Shown piece after piece: positions 53,710 to 60,576 of a stretch of DNA of 60,576 bases (its first letter is position 1; every line of letters begins with the position of its first letter). The notes under the pieces are model-generated. The model saw only the letters and a program-made list of their open reading frames with translations. It was not told the origin of the DNA and ran no database searches. The translations under genes and the position numbers were made by a program. Origin of the DNA: Thalassobacillus cyri (GTDB taxonomy: Bacteria > Bacillota > Bacilli > Bacillales > Halobacillaceae); assembly GCF_900107755.1 (NCBI RefSeq), contig NZ_FNQR01000025.1, forward strand, positions 1 to 60,576, written 5' to 3'.

Positions 53710-53800
53710 TATGGCATTTTATTTCTATACCACGATTAGCCCCGGAAACTAATCGTATCGAGATAAATGAAGCTCTGTGAAACATTTAAACAATTCAGGA
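53710..53800 (+). promoter_or_regulatory. L13-type ribosomal leader
   Basis: The 5' untranslated region of rplM holds ACGATTAGCCCCGGAAACTAATCGT, a strong hairpin (ACGATTAG with CTAATCGT), and the downstream ATGAAGCTCTGTGAAAC region. This location and size match the Firmicute L13 leader. The first reading frame in it (from 53767) is not translated as a separate start. Confidence 0.65.
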
Positions 53801-53811
53801 GGGAAACCGAC

Positions 53812-54249
53812 ATGCGCACAACTTTCATGGCTAATGAAGGTAACGTTGAACGTAAATGGTATGTTGTGGATGCAGAAGGCAAAACACTTGGTCGTCTATC
53901 AAGTGAAGTCGCTGCTATCCTACGTGGTAAGCATAAACCAACTTATACACCGCACTTTGACACTGGTGATCACGTAATTATCGTCAATGCAGAAAAAATC
54001 GAACTATCAGGTAAGAAACTTAACGATAAAATTTACTACCGTCACACTAATTATGTAGGCGGTTTGAAATCTCGTACAGCTAACGAAATGCGTACAAAAT
54101 ACCCTGAGCAAATGCTTGAAATTGCAATCAAGGGTATGCTGCCTAAAGGAAGCCTGGGACGTAAGATGGGTAAAAAGCTTCACGTGTATGCTGGCCCAGA
54201 GCACAAGCACGAAGCACAACAACCAGAAGTTTACGAACTTCGCGGATAA
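53812..54249 (+). CDS. rplM: 50S ribosomal protein L13
   Basis: Early 50S assembly protein, 145 aa as in B. subtilis. ATG 53812 ([20 protein letters not shown]) with CAGGAGGG; the upstream in-frame ATG at 53767 lies in the leader. Signature [20 protein letters not shown]. Likely autoregulated through the leader. Confidence 0.97.
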   Translation: MRTTFMANEGNVERKWYVVDAEGKTLGRLSSEVAAILRGKHKPTYTPHFDTGDHVIIVNAEKIELSGKKLNDKIYYRHTNYVGGLKSRTANEMRTKYPEQMLEIAIKGMLPKGSLGRKMGKKLHVYAGPEHKHEAQQPEVYELRG

Positions 54250-54268
54250 TCTAAGGAGGTAATGAAGA

Positions 54269-54661
54269 GTGGCACAAGTACAATACAACGGTACTGGACG
54301 TCGTAAAAAGTCAACTGCACGTGTACGCCTTGTTCCTGGTAACGGCCGTGTAGTAGTCAACAACCGTGACGCGGAAGACTACTTCCCGTATGAAACCCTT
54401 CGTACAATTCTAAAGCAGCCTCTTGCTGTTACAGAAAATGAAGGTAACTATGATGTATATGTAAACGTTGATGGTGGTGGATTCACTGGCCAGGCTGGTG
54501 CTGTCCGTCATGGTATCGCTCGTGCGCTATTGCAAGCGGACCCTGACTACCGTACACCATTGAAGCGTGAAGGCCTATTGACACGTGACAGCCGCATGAA
54601 AGAACGTAAGAAATACGGTCTTAAAGGCGCTCGTCGTGCACCACAATTCTCTAAGCGTTAA
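54269..54661 (+). CDS. rpsI: 30S ribosomal protein S9
   Basis: 30S head protein whose C-terminal tail reaches the P-site tRNA, 130 aa. GTG start at 54269 ([20 protein letters not shown]) after AAGGAGGT. Tail ends in RAPQFSKR with the conserved terminal Lys-Arg. Confidence 0.98.
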   Translation: MAQVQYNGTGRRKKSTARVRLVPGNGRVVVNNRDAEDYFPYETLRTILKQPLAVTENEGNYDVYVNVDGGGFTGQAGAVRHGIARALLQADPDYRTPLKREGLLTRDSRMKERKKYGLKGARRAPQFSKR

Positions 54662-54678
54662 TCTTATATCACTATCTA

Positions 54679-54712
54679 AGTCTCTGGTCTATTTTAGATC
54701 AGAGGCTTTTTT
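54679..54712 (+). terminator. terminator after rpsI
   Basis: TCTCTGGTCT pairs with AGATCAGAGG (wobble pairs) around ATTTT, followed by CTTTTTT. Repeat copy 3 begins in its T tract. Confidence 0.85.
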
Positions 54713-54780
54713 GTACTTTAGGAAAGTTTAACGTTGTTAGGGTCAAAGTAAAAGAAAATACTAAGGCTTTCTAATATAAG
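54709..54780 (+). repeat. dispersed hairpin repeat, copy 3 (short)
   Basis: TTGTACTTTAGGAAAGTTTAAC and then AAAATACTAAGGCTTTC align with copies 1 and 2, but the second hairpin arm (TGGCG...) is missing. It is thus a truncated member. Confidence 0.65.
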
Positions 54781-54800
54781 GAAGAATGAAAGTGGGGCGT

Positions 54801-54926
54801 ATGAAGGTGATTGTTTCCTTCAGTGGCGGATGGGGAGTTTTACACAATCGTCATGGACGGCCCGAATGTCACAAAGCCAATTTTCGGCCAGGCAAAGCAT
54901 TTGTACAGCATGAACACTTCCTTTAG
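54801..54926 (+). other. possible 41-aa frame in the rpsI-cwlD gap
   Basis: ATG at 54801 opens a 41-codon frame (MKVIVSFSGGWGVLHNRHGR and on, ending QHEHFL) with a poor AGTGGGG ribosome binding site. The opposite strand is also open over 62 codons, so the composition may simply avoid stops. The gap 54662-55019 otherwise holds terminator and repeat. ybaJ and ybaK, which stand here in B. subtilis, are not recognisable. Confidence 0.2.
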
Positions 54927-55019
54927 ATTTTCAAGTGTCAGGTAAGGCGTAGACAAGCATATTTTCCTGACTTGTCCCATATAGTTGAAAGAGAATGTTA
55001 TGGGAGAGGGTGGGGAGAC

Positions 55020-55742
55020 GTGTACCATCGTCTAAAGGTGTTCACATGGTTATGTGGTTTGGCATTATTGATTTTTTTAATTGCTTATCCAGTGCAGGAA
55101 GCAAAAGATACATGGCAGACTTGGTCTCTTCCTTTAGCCGGGAAAGTGATAGTGCTTGATCCGGGGCACGGAGGAGTGGATGGAGGGGCAGAAGGCTCTG
55201 ACAATACACAGGAAAAAGATATTGCCCTGAACATTTCTAAATATCTGCAGGATTATTTACAGCAGGCTGGCGCATTGGTGTATCTGACACGTAGTGATGA
55301 CCGTGATCTGGCGGAGGAGGGTACGGAGGGATTATCCAGAAGGAAGTCAGAAGACATACGAAACCGGTTAGCATTCATTCATGAGAAAGAACCCGATTTC
55401 TTTTTGAGTATTCATCTGAATGCCATACCTGCTACTCAATGGCACGGGGCACAGACATTCTATTATCCTGATTTGGAACAAAGCGAAAACCTGGCGAAAT
55501 TCATACAAGCGGAAATCATCCGCAACCTGGAAAATACGGAAAGAACCGCGCTTGCTATAAATGGCATGTACCTGCTCAAACATGCAGATGTTCCTGCAGC
55601 ACTGGTGGAAGCTGGTTTTTTATCCAATACTCATGAACGCAATTTATTGAAAAAAGATAGCTACCAAAGAAAAATGGCTGCTTCCATCTATGAGGGGATT
55701 TTGCGTTATACCAGTGAAGAAGAATATCCGGAAGCGGATTGA
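55020..55742 (+). CDS. cwlD: N-acetylmuramoyl-L-alanine amidase CwlD
   Basis: Sporulation amidase that with PdaA makes muramic-delta-lactam in spore cortex, required for germination. 240 aa, near the 237 of B. subtilis. A single N-terminal membrane anchor (WLCGLALLIFLIAYPV, about 10-25) precedes an Amidase_3 domain with zinc ligands: His in DPGHGGVDGG, Glu in NTQEKDIALN, His in SIHLNAI, and the catalytic Glu in LVEAGFLSN. GTG start at 55020 after GGTGGGGAG; the upstream frame has no site. Confidence 0.95.
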   Translation: MYHRLKVFTWLCGLALLIFLIAYPVQEAKDTWQTWSLPLAGKVIVLDPGHGGVDGGAEGSDNTQEKDIALNISKYLQDYLQQAGALVYLTRSDDRDLAEEGTEGLSRRKSEDIRNRLAFIHEKEPDFFLSIHLNAIPATQWHGAQTFYYPDLEQSENLAKFIQAEIIRNLENTERTALAINGMYLLKHADVPAALVEAGFLSNTHERNLLKKDSYQRKMAASIYEGILRYTSEEEYPEAD

Positions 55743-55790
55743 CAGATTTCACCATCCTTGATGCAAATCACTTATTAAGTATATGAAATA

Positions 55791-55799
55791 TGTTATACT
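55791..55799 (+). promoter_or_regulatory. extended -10 promoter of salA
   Basis: TGT-TATACT (55791-55799), extended -10, with only CTTATT at the -35 place. It lies 40 nt before the salA GTG. Confidence 0.45.
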
Positions 55800-55838
55800 T
55801 GCTGTGATTGAAACTATTCAAAGGATGGTGAATCATTC

Positions 55839-56894
55839 GTGTTAACTAAAGAAGAAGTACAAAAATTACTTCATCCAATCGAAGATCCGTTTTTACATAA
55901 AACGTTAGAAGAAACAGGTGGAGTTGAAGAGATTAAAATTAAAGAAGAAAAGAACCATGTCAGTGTTAAGGTTGGCGTGGCTAAAACAAATACTGCAGAA
56001 CAAATGCAGCTTCAGCAGGAAATTGTCAATGTGCTGAAAGGCGCTGGAGCTGCCACTGTGGGATTGCGTTTTACCCAGCTTCCAGATGAAGTTATCGAGA
56101 AATATCAACAAAGTGCACAGCAAGCAGAAGAAGCTTCACTGATGAATGGACAGACAGGCACCACCTTCATTTCGATTGCCAGTGGTAAGGGCGGGGTAGG
56201 TAAATCTACCGTTACGGTGAACTTAGCTATTGCTCTTGCTCGTCTAGGTAAAAAAGTTGGCATCATCGACGCTGATATATACGGCTTCAGTGTGCCGGAT
56301 ATGATGGGTGTCGAAGAGCGGCCAGTCGTACGAGGAGAAAAGATCCTGCCGGTAGAGCGTTTTGGTGTGAAGGTGATTTCTATGGGGTTCTTCGTAGAAG
56401 ATAATTCACCAGTCATCTGGCGTGGACCTATGCTGGGTAAGATGTTGACCAGCTTTTTTAAAGAAGTGGAATGGGGCGATTTAGATTATCTATTGCTAGA
56501 CCTGCCGCCAGGAACAGGTGATGTAGCGTTGGATGTACATTCTATGCTTCCTTCTTCCAAAGAAATCATTGTCACCACACCACACCCAACTGCTGCATTT
56601 GTAGCGGCACGTGCGGGACAGATGGCTATTCAAACCGAGCATGAAATTCTTGGTGTAGTTGAAAATATGGCTTACTTTGAAAGCCAGGTTACAGGTGATA
56701 AAGAATATGTCTTCGGCCGTGGTGGCGGAGAAAAGCTGGCTGAGCAGTTAAAAACTGATGTACTGGGACATATTCCTTTGCGCCAGCCTTTTGAAGAAGA
56801 AGATATCTTTGCGCCTTCCGTATATCAGGAAGACCATCCTACTGGACAAATTTACCGTAACGTAGCGGCAAAGGTAATTGATCGCACATCATGA
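55839..56894 (+). CDS. salA: SalA, Mrp/NBP35-family ATPase
   Basis: Mrp-family P-loop ATPase, 351 aa; in B. subtilis SalA represses scoC and so affects protease expression. N-terminal MIP18-like domain (about 1-80) and an ATPase core with the deviant Walker A GKGGVGKST (about 113-121), ADIYGFSVPDMMG and LDLPPGTGDVALD. The CxxC used by iron-sulfur carrier relatives is missing: the place reads NMAYFESQVTGDKEYVFG, as in SalA. GTG start at 55839 after AAGGATGGTGA. An iron-sulfur role is therefore less likely. Confidence 0.93.
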   Translation: MLTKEEVQKLLHPIEDPFLHKTLEETGGVEEIKIKEEKNHVSVKVGVAKTNTAEQMQLQQEIVNVLKGAGAATVGLRFTQLPDEVIEKYQQSAQQAEEASLMNGQTGTTFISIASGKGGVGKSTVTVNLAIALARLGKKVGIIDADIYGFSVPDMMGVEERPVVRGEKILPVERFGVKVISMGFFVEDNSPVIWRGPMLGKMLTSFFKEVEWGDLDYLLLDLPPGTGDVALDVHSMLPSSKEIIVTTPHPTAAFVAARAGQMAIQTEHEILGVVENMAYFESQVTGDKEYVFGRGGGEKLAEQLKTDVLGHIPLRQPFEEEDIFAPSVYQEDHPTGQIYRNVAAKVIDRTS

Positions 56895-56901
56895 ATACTT
56901 T

Positions 56902-56945
56902 AAAAAAGGTCACGCGATCCATCAATGGATGCGTGACCTTTTTAT
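56902..56945. terminator. bidirectional terminator between salA and gerD
   Basis: AAAAAGGTCACGC and GCGTGACCTTTTT with an inner ATCCAT-CA-ATGGAT stem and one bulged G. A and T runs on both sides allow use by the converging salA (+) and gerD (-) transcripts. Confidence 0.88.
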
Positions 56946-56979
56946 GTGGAATCAGGTGAGATGAGGTGGCTAAACTTAA

Positions 56980-57618
56980 TTACTCAGTCGTGCCGCCGCC
57001 ACCTTGCCCACCGCCACCTTGGCCTCCACCGCCTTCTTGAGACTTTTGGTCTTGTTGACCTTGACCACCTTTCATCTTTTCAGCGGCTTTCAGCAGTGTG
57101 TCAGTCATTTCTGCTTTAAACAAAGGACTGTTCAAGGTTTCCTGAATGGTTTTCTCTAAGTGCTCACGGAATTTTTGCCCTTCCATGACGGTTTGCATCT
57201 GCTCAATCATTTCTGGATTTTGAAAAACATCAATTAAAAGTTTCTGGTATTCAGAATCCTTCATCAAGCCTTTCAACAGTTCCTCATGTTCTTTTTTCAT
57301 CGAGTCAGCGAAACCTTTTACAAATTTCGGGTCTGAAAACATCTTTGTCCAAAATTCTTTTCCTTGTTCAGAGGTTAGTGCTTTGTTGACTGCATCGGAC
57401 ACTACCTTTGATTCAAGGGCCATCGCTTGCTGCATTTTTTCATCTGACATTACTTCAGTCATGGCTTTTTTGCCATCATCGGACTTTAATATATCTACAA
57501 CCATTTTTTTGGTGGTATCATAATCCGTTTGTTGTTCATTTCCAGAGGAATTCCCTGCACATGCGGTGAGAAACAATGCAAATAATCCTATGAACAATAA
57601 GCTGCGTTTCATGGACAT
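56980..57618 (-). CDS. gerD: spore germination lipoprotein GerD
   Basis: Inner-spore-membrane lipoprotein that gathers germinant receptors into germinosomes. 212 aa. Signal peptide with lipobox LTAC (Cys20) followed by AGNSSGNEQQ, then an alpha-helical core (about 35-180), and an unusual low-complexity tail GGGGQGGGGQGGGG. Reverse-strand ATG at 57618 after AAAGGGGA; MSMKRS also allows the second ATG. A sigma-G type promoter lies upstream. Convergent with salA. Confidence 0.94.
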   Translation of the reverse strand: MSMKRSLLFIGLFALFLTACAGNSSGNEQQTDYDTTKKMVVDILKSDDGKKAMTEVMSDEKMQQAMALESKVVSDAVNKALTSEQGKEFWTKMFSDPKFVKGFADSMKKEHEELLKGLMKDSEYQKLLIDVFQNPEMIEQMQTVMEGQKFREHLEKTIQETLNSPLFKAEMTDTLLKAAEKMKGGQGQQDQKSQEGGGGQGGGGQGGGGTTE

Positions 57619-57652
57619 TTGGAATGTCCCCTTTCTTTGTCCTATTATTAGT

Positions 57653-57681
57653 TAATATGGGGAAATGCTCGAAAAATATTC
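57653..57681 (-). promoter_or_regulatory. candidate sigma-G promoter of gerD
   Basis: On the - strand: GAATA (57681-57677), 17-nt spacer, CATATTA (57659-57653). This fits the forespore sigma-G pattern (GMATA, CATNNTA) and ends 34 nt before the gerD start. Confidence 0.65.
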
Positions 57682-57762
57682 GCTATATCATTAAGGAAAA
57701 AAACGGGTGTTCATGATAAAATACCAAAGGGAAGGTTATAAGAAGAATTAGGAGGAACAATA

Positions 57763-58365
57763 GTGACAAGTCGTAAATGGGTGCGTCTTTTTTTGACGAC
57801 TTTAGTGCTTGGTGGTGTGTTGACACTACTGACAAGCTTTGTTGTTAAAGCGGATGCTTATGCTAACGTGTTACGGCCGTTCGATTTCTTTGAATTGATC
57901 GGACTGTTGTTATTTTTTTCAGGTCTTGGATTTATATTCAGTATTATCAGTCAGATGGGTTTTTTCGCTTATTTGACCGTGCATCAATTTGGCTTAGGAA
58001 TGTTCAAGGGCCTGTGGCCTGCCATTCAATTGTTTTTAATTGCATTTACCTTATTTGATCTGGTTTATTTCAGGTACCAAGCGGCTGGCAAAGGGGCTTC
58101 AGTTTGGCCATTCTTGCTTACTGCCTTAGGGTTGCTGGCTGTAAGTTACATTGTCGCTTATGTAAAAAGGAAAGAAACAAACGCTAAAGCCTTTGTACCT
58201 GCCTTATTTTTCATGGTAGTGGTGACGACGATTGAATGGGTACCTGCTTTAAGATCAGACGGGCAGGATTATGTTTGGATGATGATTATCCCACTATTGG
58301 CATGCAATGCTTACCAGTTATTGCTGCTTCACCGTTTAAATAATAAGGAACCACACAATAACTAA
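57763..58365 (+). CDS. kbaA: KbaA, KinB signalling-pathway membrane protein
   Basis: Integral membrane protein required for KinB-dependent start of sporulation in B. subtilis. 200 aa, with about six hydrophobic segments: residues 8-27, 43-63, 85-105, 115-133, 143-160 and 170-188. GTG start at 57763 after TAGGAGGA. A TGA-TAAAAT (57714-57722) might serve as extended -10. Divergent from gerD. Confidence 0.9.
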   Translation: MTSRKWVRLFLTTLVLGGVLTLLTSFVVKADAYANVLRPFDFFELIGLLLFFSGLGFIFSIISQMGFFAYLTVHQFGLGMFKGLWPAIQLFLIAFTLFDLVYFRYQAAGKGASVWPFLLTALGLLAVSYIVAYVKRKETNAKAFVPALFFMVVVTTIEWVPALRSDGQDYVWMMIIPLLACNAYQLLLLHRLNNKEPHNN

Positions 58366-58369
58366 GGAA

Positions 58370-58400
58370 AAAAGCCGGACATTGGCCGTCCGGCTTTTCT
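58370..58400. terminator. bidirectional terminator between kbaA and pdaB
   Basis: Perfect 11-bp stem AAAAGCCGGAC (58370-58380) with GTCCGGCTTTT (58388-58398). Flanking A and T runs fit both convergent genes. Confidence 0.88.
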
Positions 58401-58404
58401 GATA

Positions 58405-59163
58405 TCATTTAATTTCTTTTGCACTTGCTTCGCTTCCCGCAACCATATCTGTGACTCTGACCAGCTTCAAGCCCTTGCCTTTCAAACCAGGCAATATGGT
58501 TTCGAGAGCTTTTGGGGTTTGTTTAGCCGAGTCAGAAGCGTGGAGAAGAATTATATCCCCTTTTGAGCTCTTTTTCATCACTTGATCCACAATTTCATCC
58601 GTGCCTGGGTTTTCCCAATCCCTCGGATTTACACTCCATTGGACAACATCATAGCCTTTCTCGTCAGCGATCTTCAATACTTCTTTATTGAAATGACCAT
58701 GAGGAGTCCGTAACAGTGTGACGTCTTCGTACCCCAACTTATTGAATATTTCCTCTGCGTAATTCAGATCTTTCCGTACTTGTTCTGGTTTTTGTTCTAA
58801 ATAGCTAGTGTATCGATAGCCCATCATACCGATTTCATGTTCCCCTTCATTGATTTTTTTCATCAATTCAGGATGTCGCTCTGCCCATTCGCCACTTACA
58901 AAGAAAGTAGCCTTAGCATCATGTTTAGCTAATTGGGCTAACACATCATTCACTTTTTCTGTGCCCCAACTGATATTGAATGTAAGAGCAACAGATGATT
59001 GCTTGTCATTCCCTCTGCTTAATGCTTCTGGTCCATTCTCGCTTGAAAAAACAGATAGTGAGCTAAATTGGCCGACCCACAAAAATAAGGCACAAAATAA
59101 TGCTAAAAGTACAATAACCGCGTATTTTTTTATTTTTTTAAGATGCCATACAAAAAAATGCAT
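58405..59163 (-). CDS. pdaB: PdaB, sporulation polysaccharide deacetylase-family protein
   Basis: NodB-homology protein needed to keep spores after late sporulation in B. subtilis, 252 aa. N-terminal membrane anchor (about 14-32), then the fold. The catalytic motifs are weak: the usual TFDDG reads TFNISWG, and the HxxxH pair place reads EIGMMGYRYTSY; RTPHGHF, DWENPG and ILLHASD remain. So activity as a deacetylase cannot be assumed. ATG at 59163 on the - strand after AGAAGGG. A possible sigma-E -10 is upstream. Confidence 0.9.
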   Translation of the reverse strand: MHFFVWHLKKIKKYAVIVLLALFCALFLWVGQFSSLSVFSSENGPEALSRGNDKQSSVALTFNISWGTEKVNDVLAQLAKHDAKATFFVSGEWAERHPELMKKINEGEHEIGMMGYRYTSYLEQKPEQVRKDLNYAEEIFNKLGYEDVTLLRTPHGHFNKEVLKIADEKGYDVVQWSVNPRDWENPGTDEIVDQVMKKSSKGDIILLHASDSAKQTPKALETILPGLKGKGLKLVRVTDMVAGSEASAKEIK

Positions 59164-59198
59164 ACGAACCCTTCTTTCCGAGTGGACTTGCTACATTC

Positions 59199-59224
59199 TA
59201 TGTATGAACTGTCCAGGCTATTCG
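59199..59224 (-). promoter_or_regulatory. candidate sigma-E promoter of pdaB
   Basis: On the - strand CATACATA (59206-59199) fits the sigma-E -10, with GAATAGCC (59224-59217) as a weak -35 at slightly short spacing. About 30 nt before the start codon. Confidence 0.35.
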
Positions 59225-59299
59225 GTTCGGTAAATTTTTCTAATAAAATTATTTGTGTAAGGGAACAATGAAAAGACAATCTTTCAATGAGGTGATGAC

Positions 59300-59521
59300 G
59301 TGCTTGGTTTGTTGATAAACGAATTAGAAAGAGAAGAAATAGAGTATCTGATCAAACGAGAAATGGACGAGCTTTTATTTGACTTGGATGATCATCGCAT
59401 TGACCATATGGTAAAACGGGCCATGCAAGAGCGTTATGAACTTCTTTTTGAGTTGTTCAAACGTATTGCCAATCATAAAGAATGTTTAAAGTACATGCCA
59501 AGAAAGAAAAAGCACCAATAA
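59300..59521 (+). CDS. small conserved-looking protein, unknown function
   Basis: A 73-aa protein starting GTG at 59300 (LGLLINELEREEIEYLIKRE) after GAGGTGAT. It is all helical and highly charged (acidic first half, basic C-terminus YMPRKKKHQ), with no membrane segment or cysteine pair. I recall similar small proteins in other Bacillaceae, but no function. It is transcribed apart from pdaB (divergent) and sits before pgmB. Confidence 0.75.
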   Translation: MLGLLINELEREEIEYLIKREMDELLFDLDDHRIDHMVKRAMQERYELLFELFKRIANHKECLKYMPRKKKHQ

Positions 59522-59530
59522 GGGGTTATG

Positions 59531-59549
59531 TGTTATATTCAGTATAACA
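59531..59549 (+). promoter_or_regulatory. dyad overlapping the pgmB promoter
   Basis: TGTTATATTCAGTATAACA is a perfect 7-bp inverted repeat around TTCAG. TGT-TATATT inside it is an extended -10, so a bound regulator would block it. 29 nt before pgmB. Confidence 0.45.
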
Positions 59550-59577
59550 ACAGGTATAAGTAAGGGAGTGGGGAACT

Positions 59578-60225
59578 ATGACGGAAATCAAAGGGATCCT
59601 TTTTGATTTGGACGGAGTGATTACGGATACAGCAGAATACCATTATGAAGCATGGAAAAAACTAGCTGAAGACATCGGTATTTCATTTGACCGCGACTTC
59701 AATGAGAAGTTGAAAGGTGTAGGCAGGATGGAATCTTTAGATCTGATCCTGGAGCATGGGGGTAAAGAATTATCAGGAGCGGATAAAGAATATTACGCCT
59801 CTAAAAAAAATGATCATTATAGAACAATGATTTCAAATATCACCCCAAACGATTTACTGCCCGGAATATTAAAATTCATGGAAGAAATCAAATTGGCAGG
59901 GATTAAAACCGCACTGGCTTCCTCCAGTAAAAACGCTCAGCCAGTCATTGAAAGACTGGAAATCACCCATCTGCTGGATGAGGTGGTGGATGCCACTAAA
60001 GTAGAGCGAGGCAAACCCGATCCAGAAATTTTCTTGAAAGCAGCTGAACAACTCAATGTATCAGCAGCTGGCTGTGTCGGGATAGAAGATGCCCAGGCAG
60101 GAGTCGAAGCGATTAAGTCAGCAGATATGTTTGCGGTAGGTGTCGGACAATCATTGAAAAAGGCTGATTGGATTGTCCAAGATACGACAGAATTGAATTT
60201 GAAAGACCTGCGAGAGAGATTTTAG
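59578..60225 (+). CDS. pgmB: beta-phosphoglucomutase (HAD family)
   Basis: Interconverts beta-glucose 1-phosphate and glucose 6-phosphate, normally after maltose, trehalose or kojibiose phosphorylase. 215 aa. HAD motif I FDLDGVITDTAEYH (Asp nucleophile and acid/base Asp), helical C1 cap, motif II ASSSKN, motif III Lys in ERGKPDPE and motif IV GIEDAQAG are intact. ATG at 59578 after AAGGGAGTGG. No sugar phosphorylase or transporter is next to it; it stands alone between pdaB and the rRNA operon. Confidence 0.92.
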   Translation: MTEIKGILFDLDGVITDTAEYHYEAWKKLAEDIGISFDRDFNEKLKGVGRMESLDLILEHGGKELSGADKEYYASKKNDHYRTMISNITPNDLLPGILKFMEEIKLAGIKTALASSSKNAQPVIERLEITHLLDEVVDATKVERGKPDPEIFLKAAEQLNVSAAGCVGIEDAQAGVEAIKSADMFAVGVGQSLKKADWIVQDTTELNLKDLRERF

Positions 60226-60244
60226 TAAAAGGATAGGGTCAAGA

Positions 60245-60273
60245 AAGAAGGGATTTTGTTCCCTTCTTTTTTA
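60245..60273 (+). terminator. terminator after pgmB
   Basis: AAAGAAGGGA and TCCCTTCTTT around TTTTGT, followed by TTT. It separates pgmB from the rrn promoters. Confidence 0.85.
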
Positions 60274-60333
60274 TATGGTGGTTGCGCTCTGATAATAATT
60301 TTCCCATTCTATAGAAAAACTTTAAAAAAGATA

Positions 60334-60363
60334 TTGCGTAAATTGTATTTTATATGCTATATT
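60334..60363 (+). promoter_or_regulatory. rrn promoter P1
   Basis: TTGCGT (60334-60339), 18-nt spacer, TATATT (60358-60363) with TGC extension; the A+T-rich upstream stretch 60300-60333 could act as an UP element. Confidence 0.65.
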
Positions 60364-60427
60364 TATTTCTGTTGTCGGAAAACAAATCACAGCCAACAAA
60401 AAACACAACAAAACTTGTAATAATTTG

Positions 60428-60456
60428 TTGACAATGATTAGCGGCCATGATATATT
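60428..60456 (+). promoter_or_regulatory. rrn promoter P2
   Basis: TTGACA (60428-60433), 17-nt spacer, TATATT (60451-60456). Tandem promoters about 90 nt apart are typical of Bacillus rRNA operons. Confidence 0.8.
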
Positions 60457-60576
60457 AATATTCGTCGCAAAAACGACACACAACAATTTGATCTTTGAAA
60501 ACTGAACGAACCAACCAGTACGTCAAATTAATTTCTTCATTATATGAGGAAATAAAACAACGCACTTTAGCAGTGC
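60457..60576 (+). promoter_or_regulatory. pre-16S rRNA leader (boxA region)
   Basis: Contains TTGATCTTTGAAAACTGAAC (60488-60507), the conserved boxA-like segment of Bacillus rRNA leaders, used for Nus-factor antitermination and 16S maturation. The 16S gene itself begins beyond the window. Confidence 0.8.

Noticed and set aside
54840-55028. 62-codon - strand frame upstream of cwlD
   Set aside because: No ribosome binding site or family; it overlaps the cwlD start region and the equally weak + strand frame.
56990-57050. Short tandem GCCACC-type repeat, possible microsatellite or CRISPR-like unit
   Set aside because: It encodes the GGGGQ tail of GerD in frame; no spacers or regular repeat length.

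Overview
The window is a stretch of Bacillaceae (Firmicutes) housekeeping chromosome. It starts with the 5S gene at the 3' end of one rRNA operon and ends in the promoters and leader of the next. The gene order (5S, ctsR-mcsA-mcsB-clpC-radA-disA, yacL, ispD/F, gltX, cysE-cysS-mrnC-rlmB-rae1, sigH, rpmG-secE-nusG, rplKAJL, rpoBC, the str/S10/spc/alpha ribosomal operons, ecfA1A2T-truA, rplM-rpsI, cwlD, salA, gerD, kbaA, pdaB, rrn) is what I know from Bacillus subtilis between rrnW and rrnI. Sporulation genes (sigH, cwlD, gerD, kbaA, pdaB) indicate an endospore former. The style of the intergenic repeats and the low GC suggest a Halobacillus/Virgibacillus-like member, but this is an inference and the genus is not proven here. 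Nearly everything is on the + strand; only gerD and pdaB are on the - strand.

Layout. 1-1000: 5S rRNA, terminator and an MgtC/SapB membrane protein. 1100-5780: CtsR-controlled protein quality-control operon (ctsR, mcsA, mcsB, clpC) with a clear CtsR operator. 5880-9650: radA, disA (c-di-AMP synthase) and the PIN/TRAM protein YacL. 9670-12405: an in-frame IspD-IspF isoprenoid gene and gltX. 12406-16510: Cys-specific T-box followed by cysE, cysS, mrnC, rlmB, rae1. 16520-18345: sigH, a 49-codon rpmG, secE, nusG. 18350-20965: rplK, rplA, L10 leader, rplJ, rplL. 21100-29330: rsmC, a 0.4 kb regulated leader, rpoB, rpoC. 29400-34255: rplGB, rpsL, rpsG, fusA, tuf. 34256-35273: about 1 kb with no convincing gene, holding two inverted copies of a structured repeat, a perfect 28-bp palindrome and the S10 promoter/leader. 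35274-50220: S10-spc-alpha operons with secY, adk, map, a KOW protein, infA and rpoA. 50380-53611: ECF transporter core and truA. 53676-54712: rplM-rpsI with L13 leader. 55020-60225: cwlD, salA, gerD, kbaA, pdaB, a small conserved-looking protein and a beta-phosphoglucomutase. 60334-60576: tandem rrn promoters and pre-16S leader.

Functionally this is the transcription/translation core with its regulators. Several ribosomal leaders, a T-box, attenuator-like hairpins and strong sigma-A promoters are readable.

I did not find a phage, insertion sequence, CRISPR array, defence island or a clearly new multi-gene system. The best leads are the ispD-ispF reading-frame fusion, a dispersed hairpin repeat attached to three terminators, the repeat-bearing 1 kb gap between tuf and rpsJ, and uncharacterised attenuator-like leaders before rpoB and nusG. 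Family and homology statements are from memory of the families; no database search was run.
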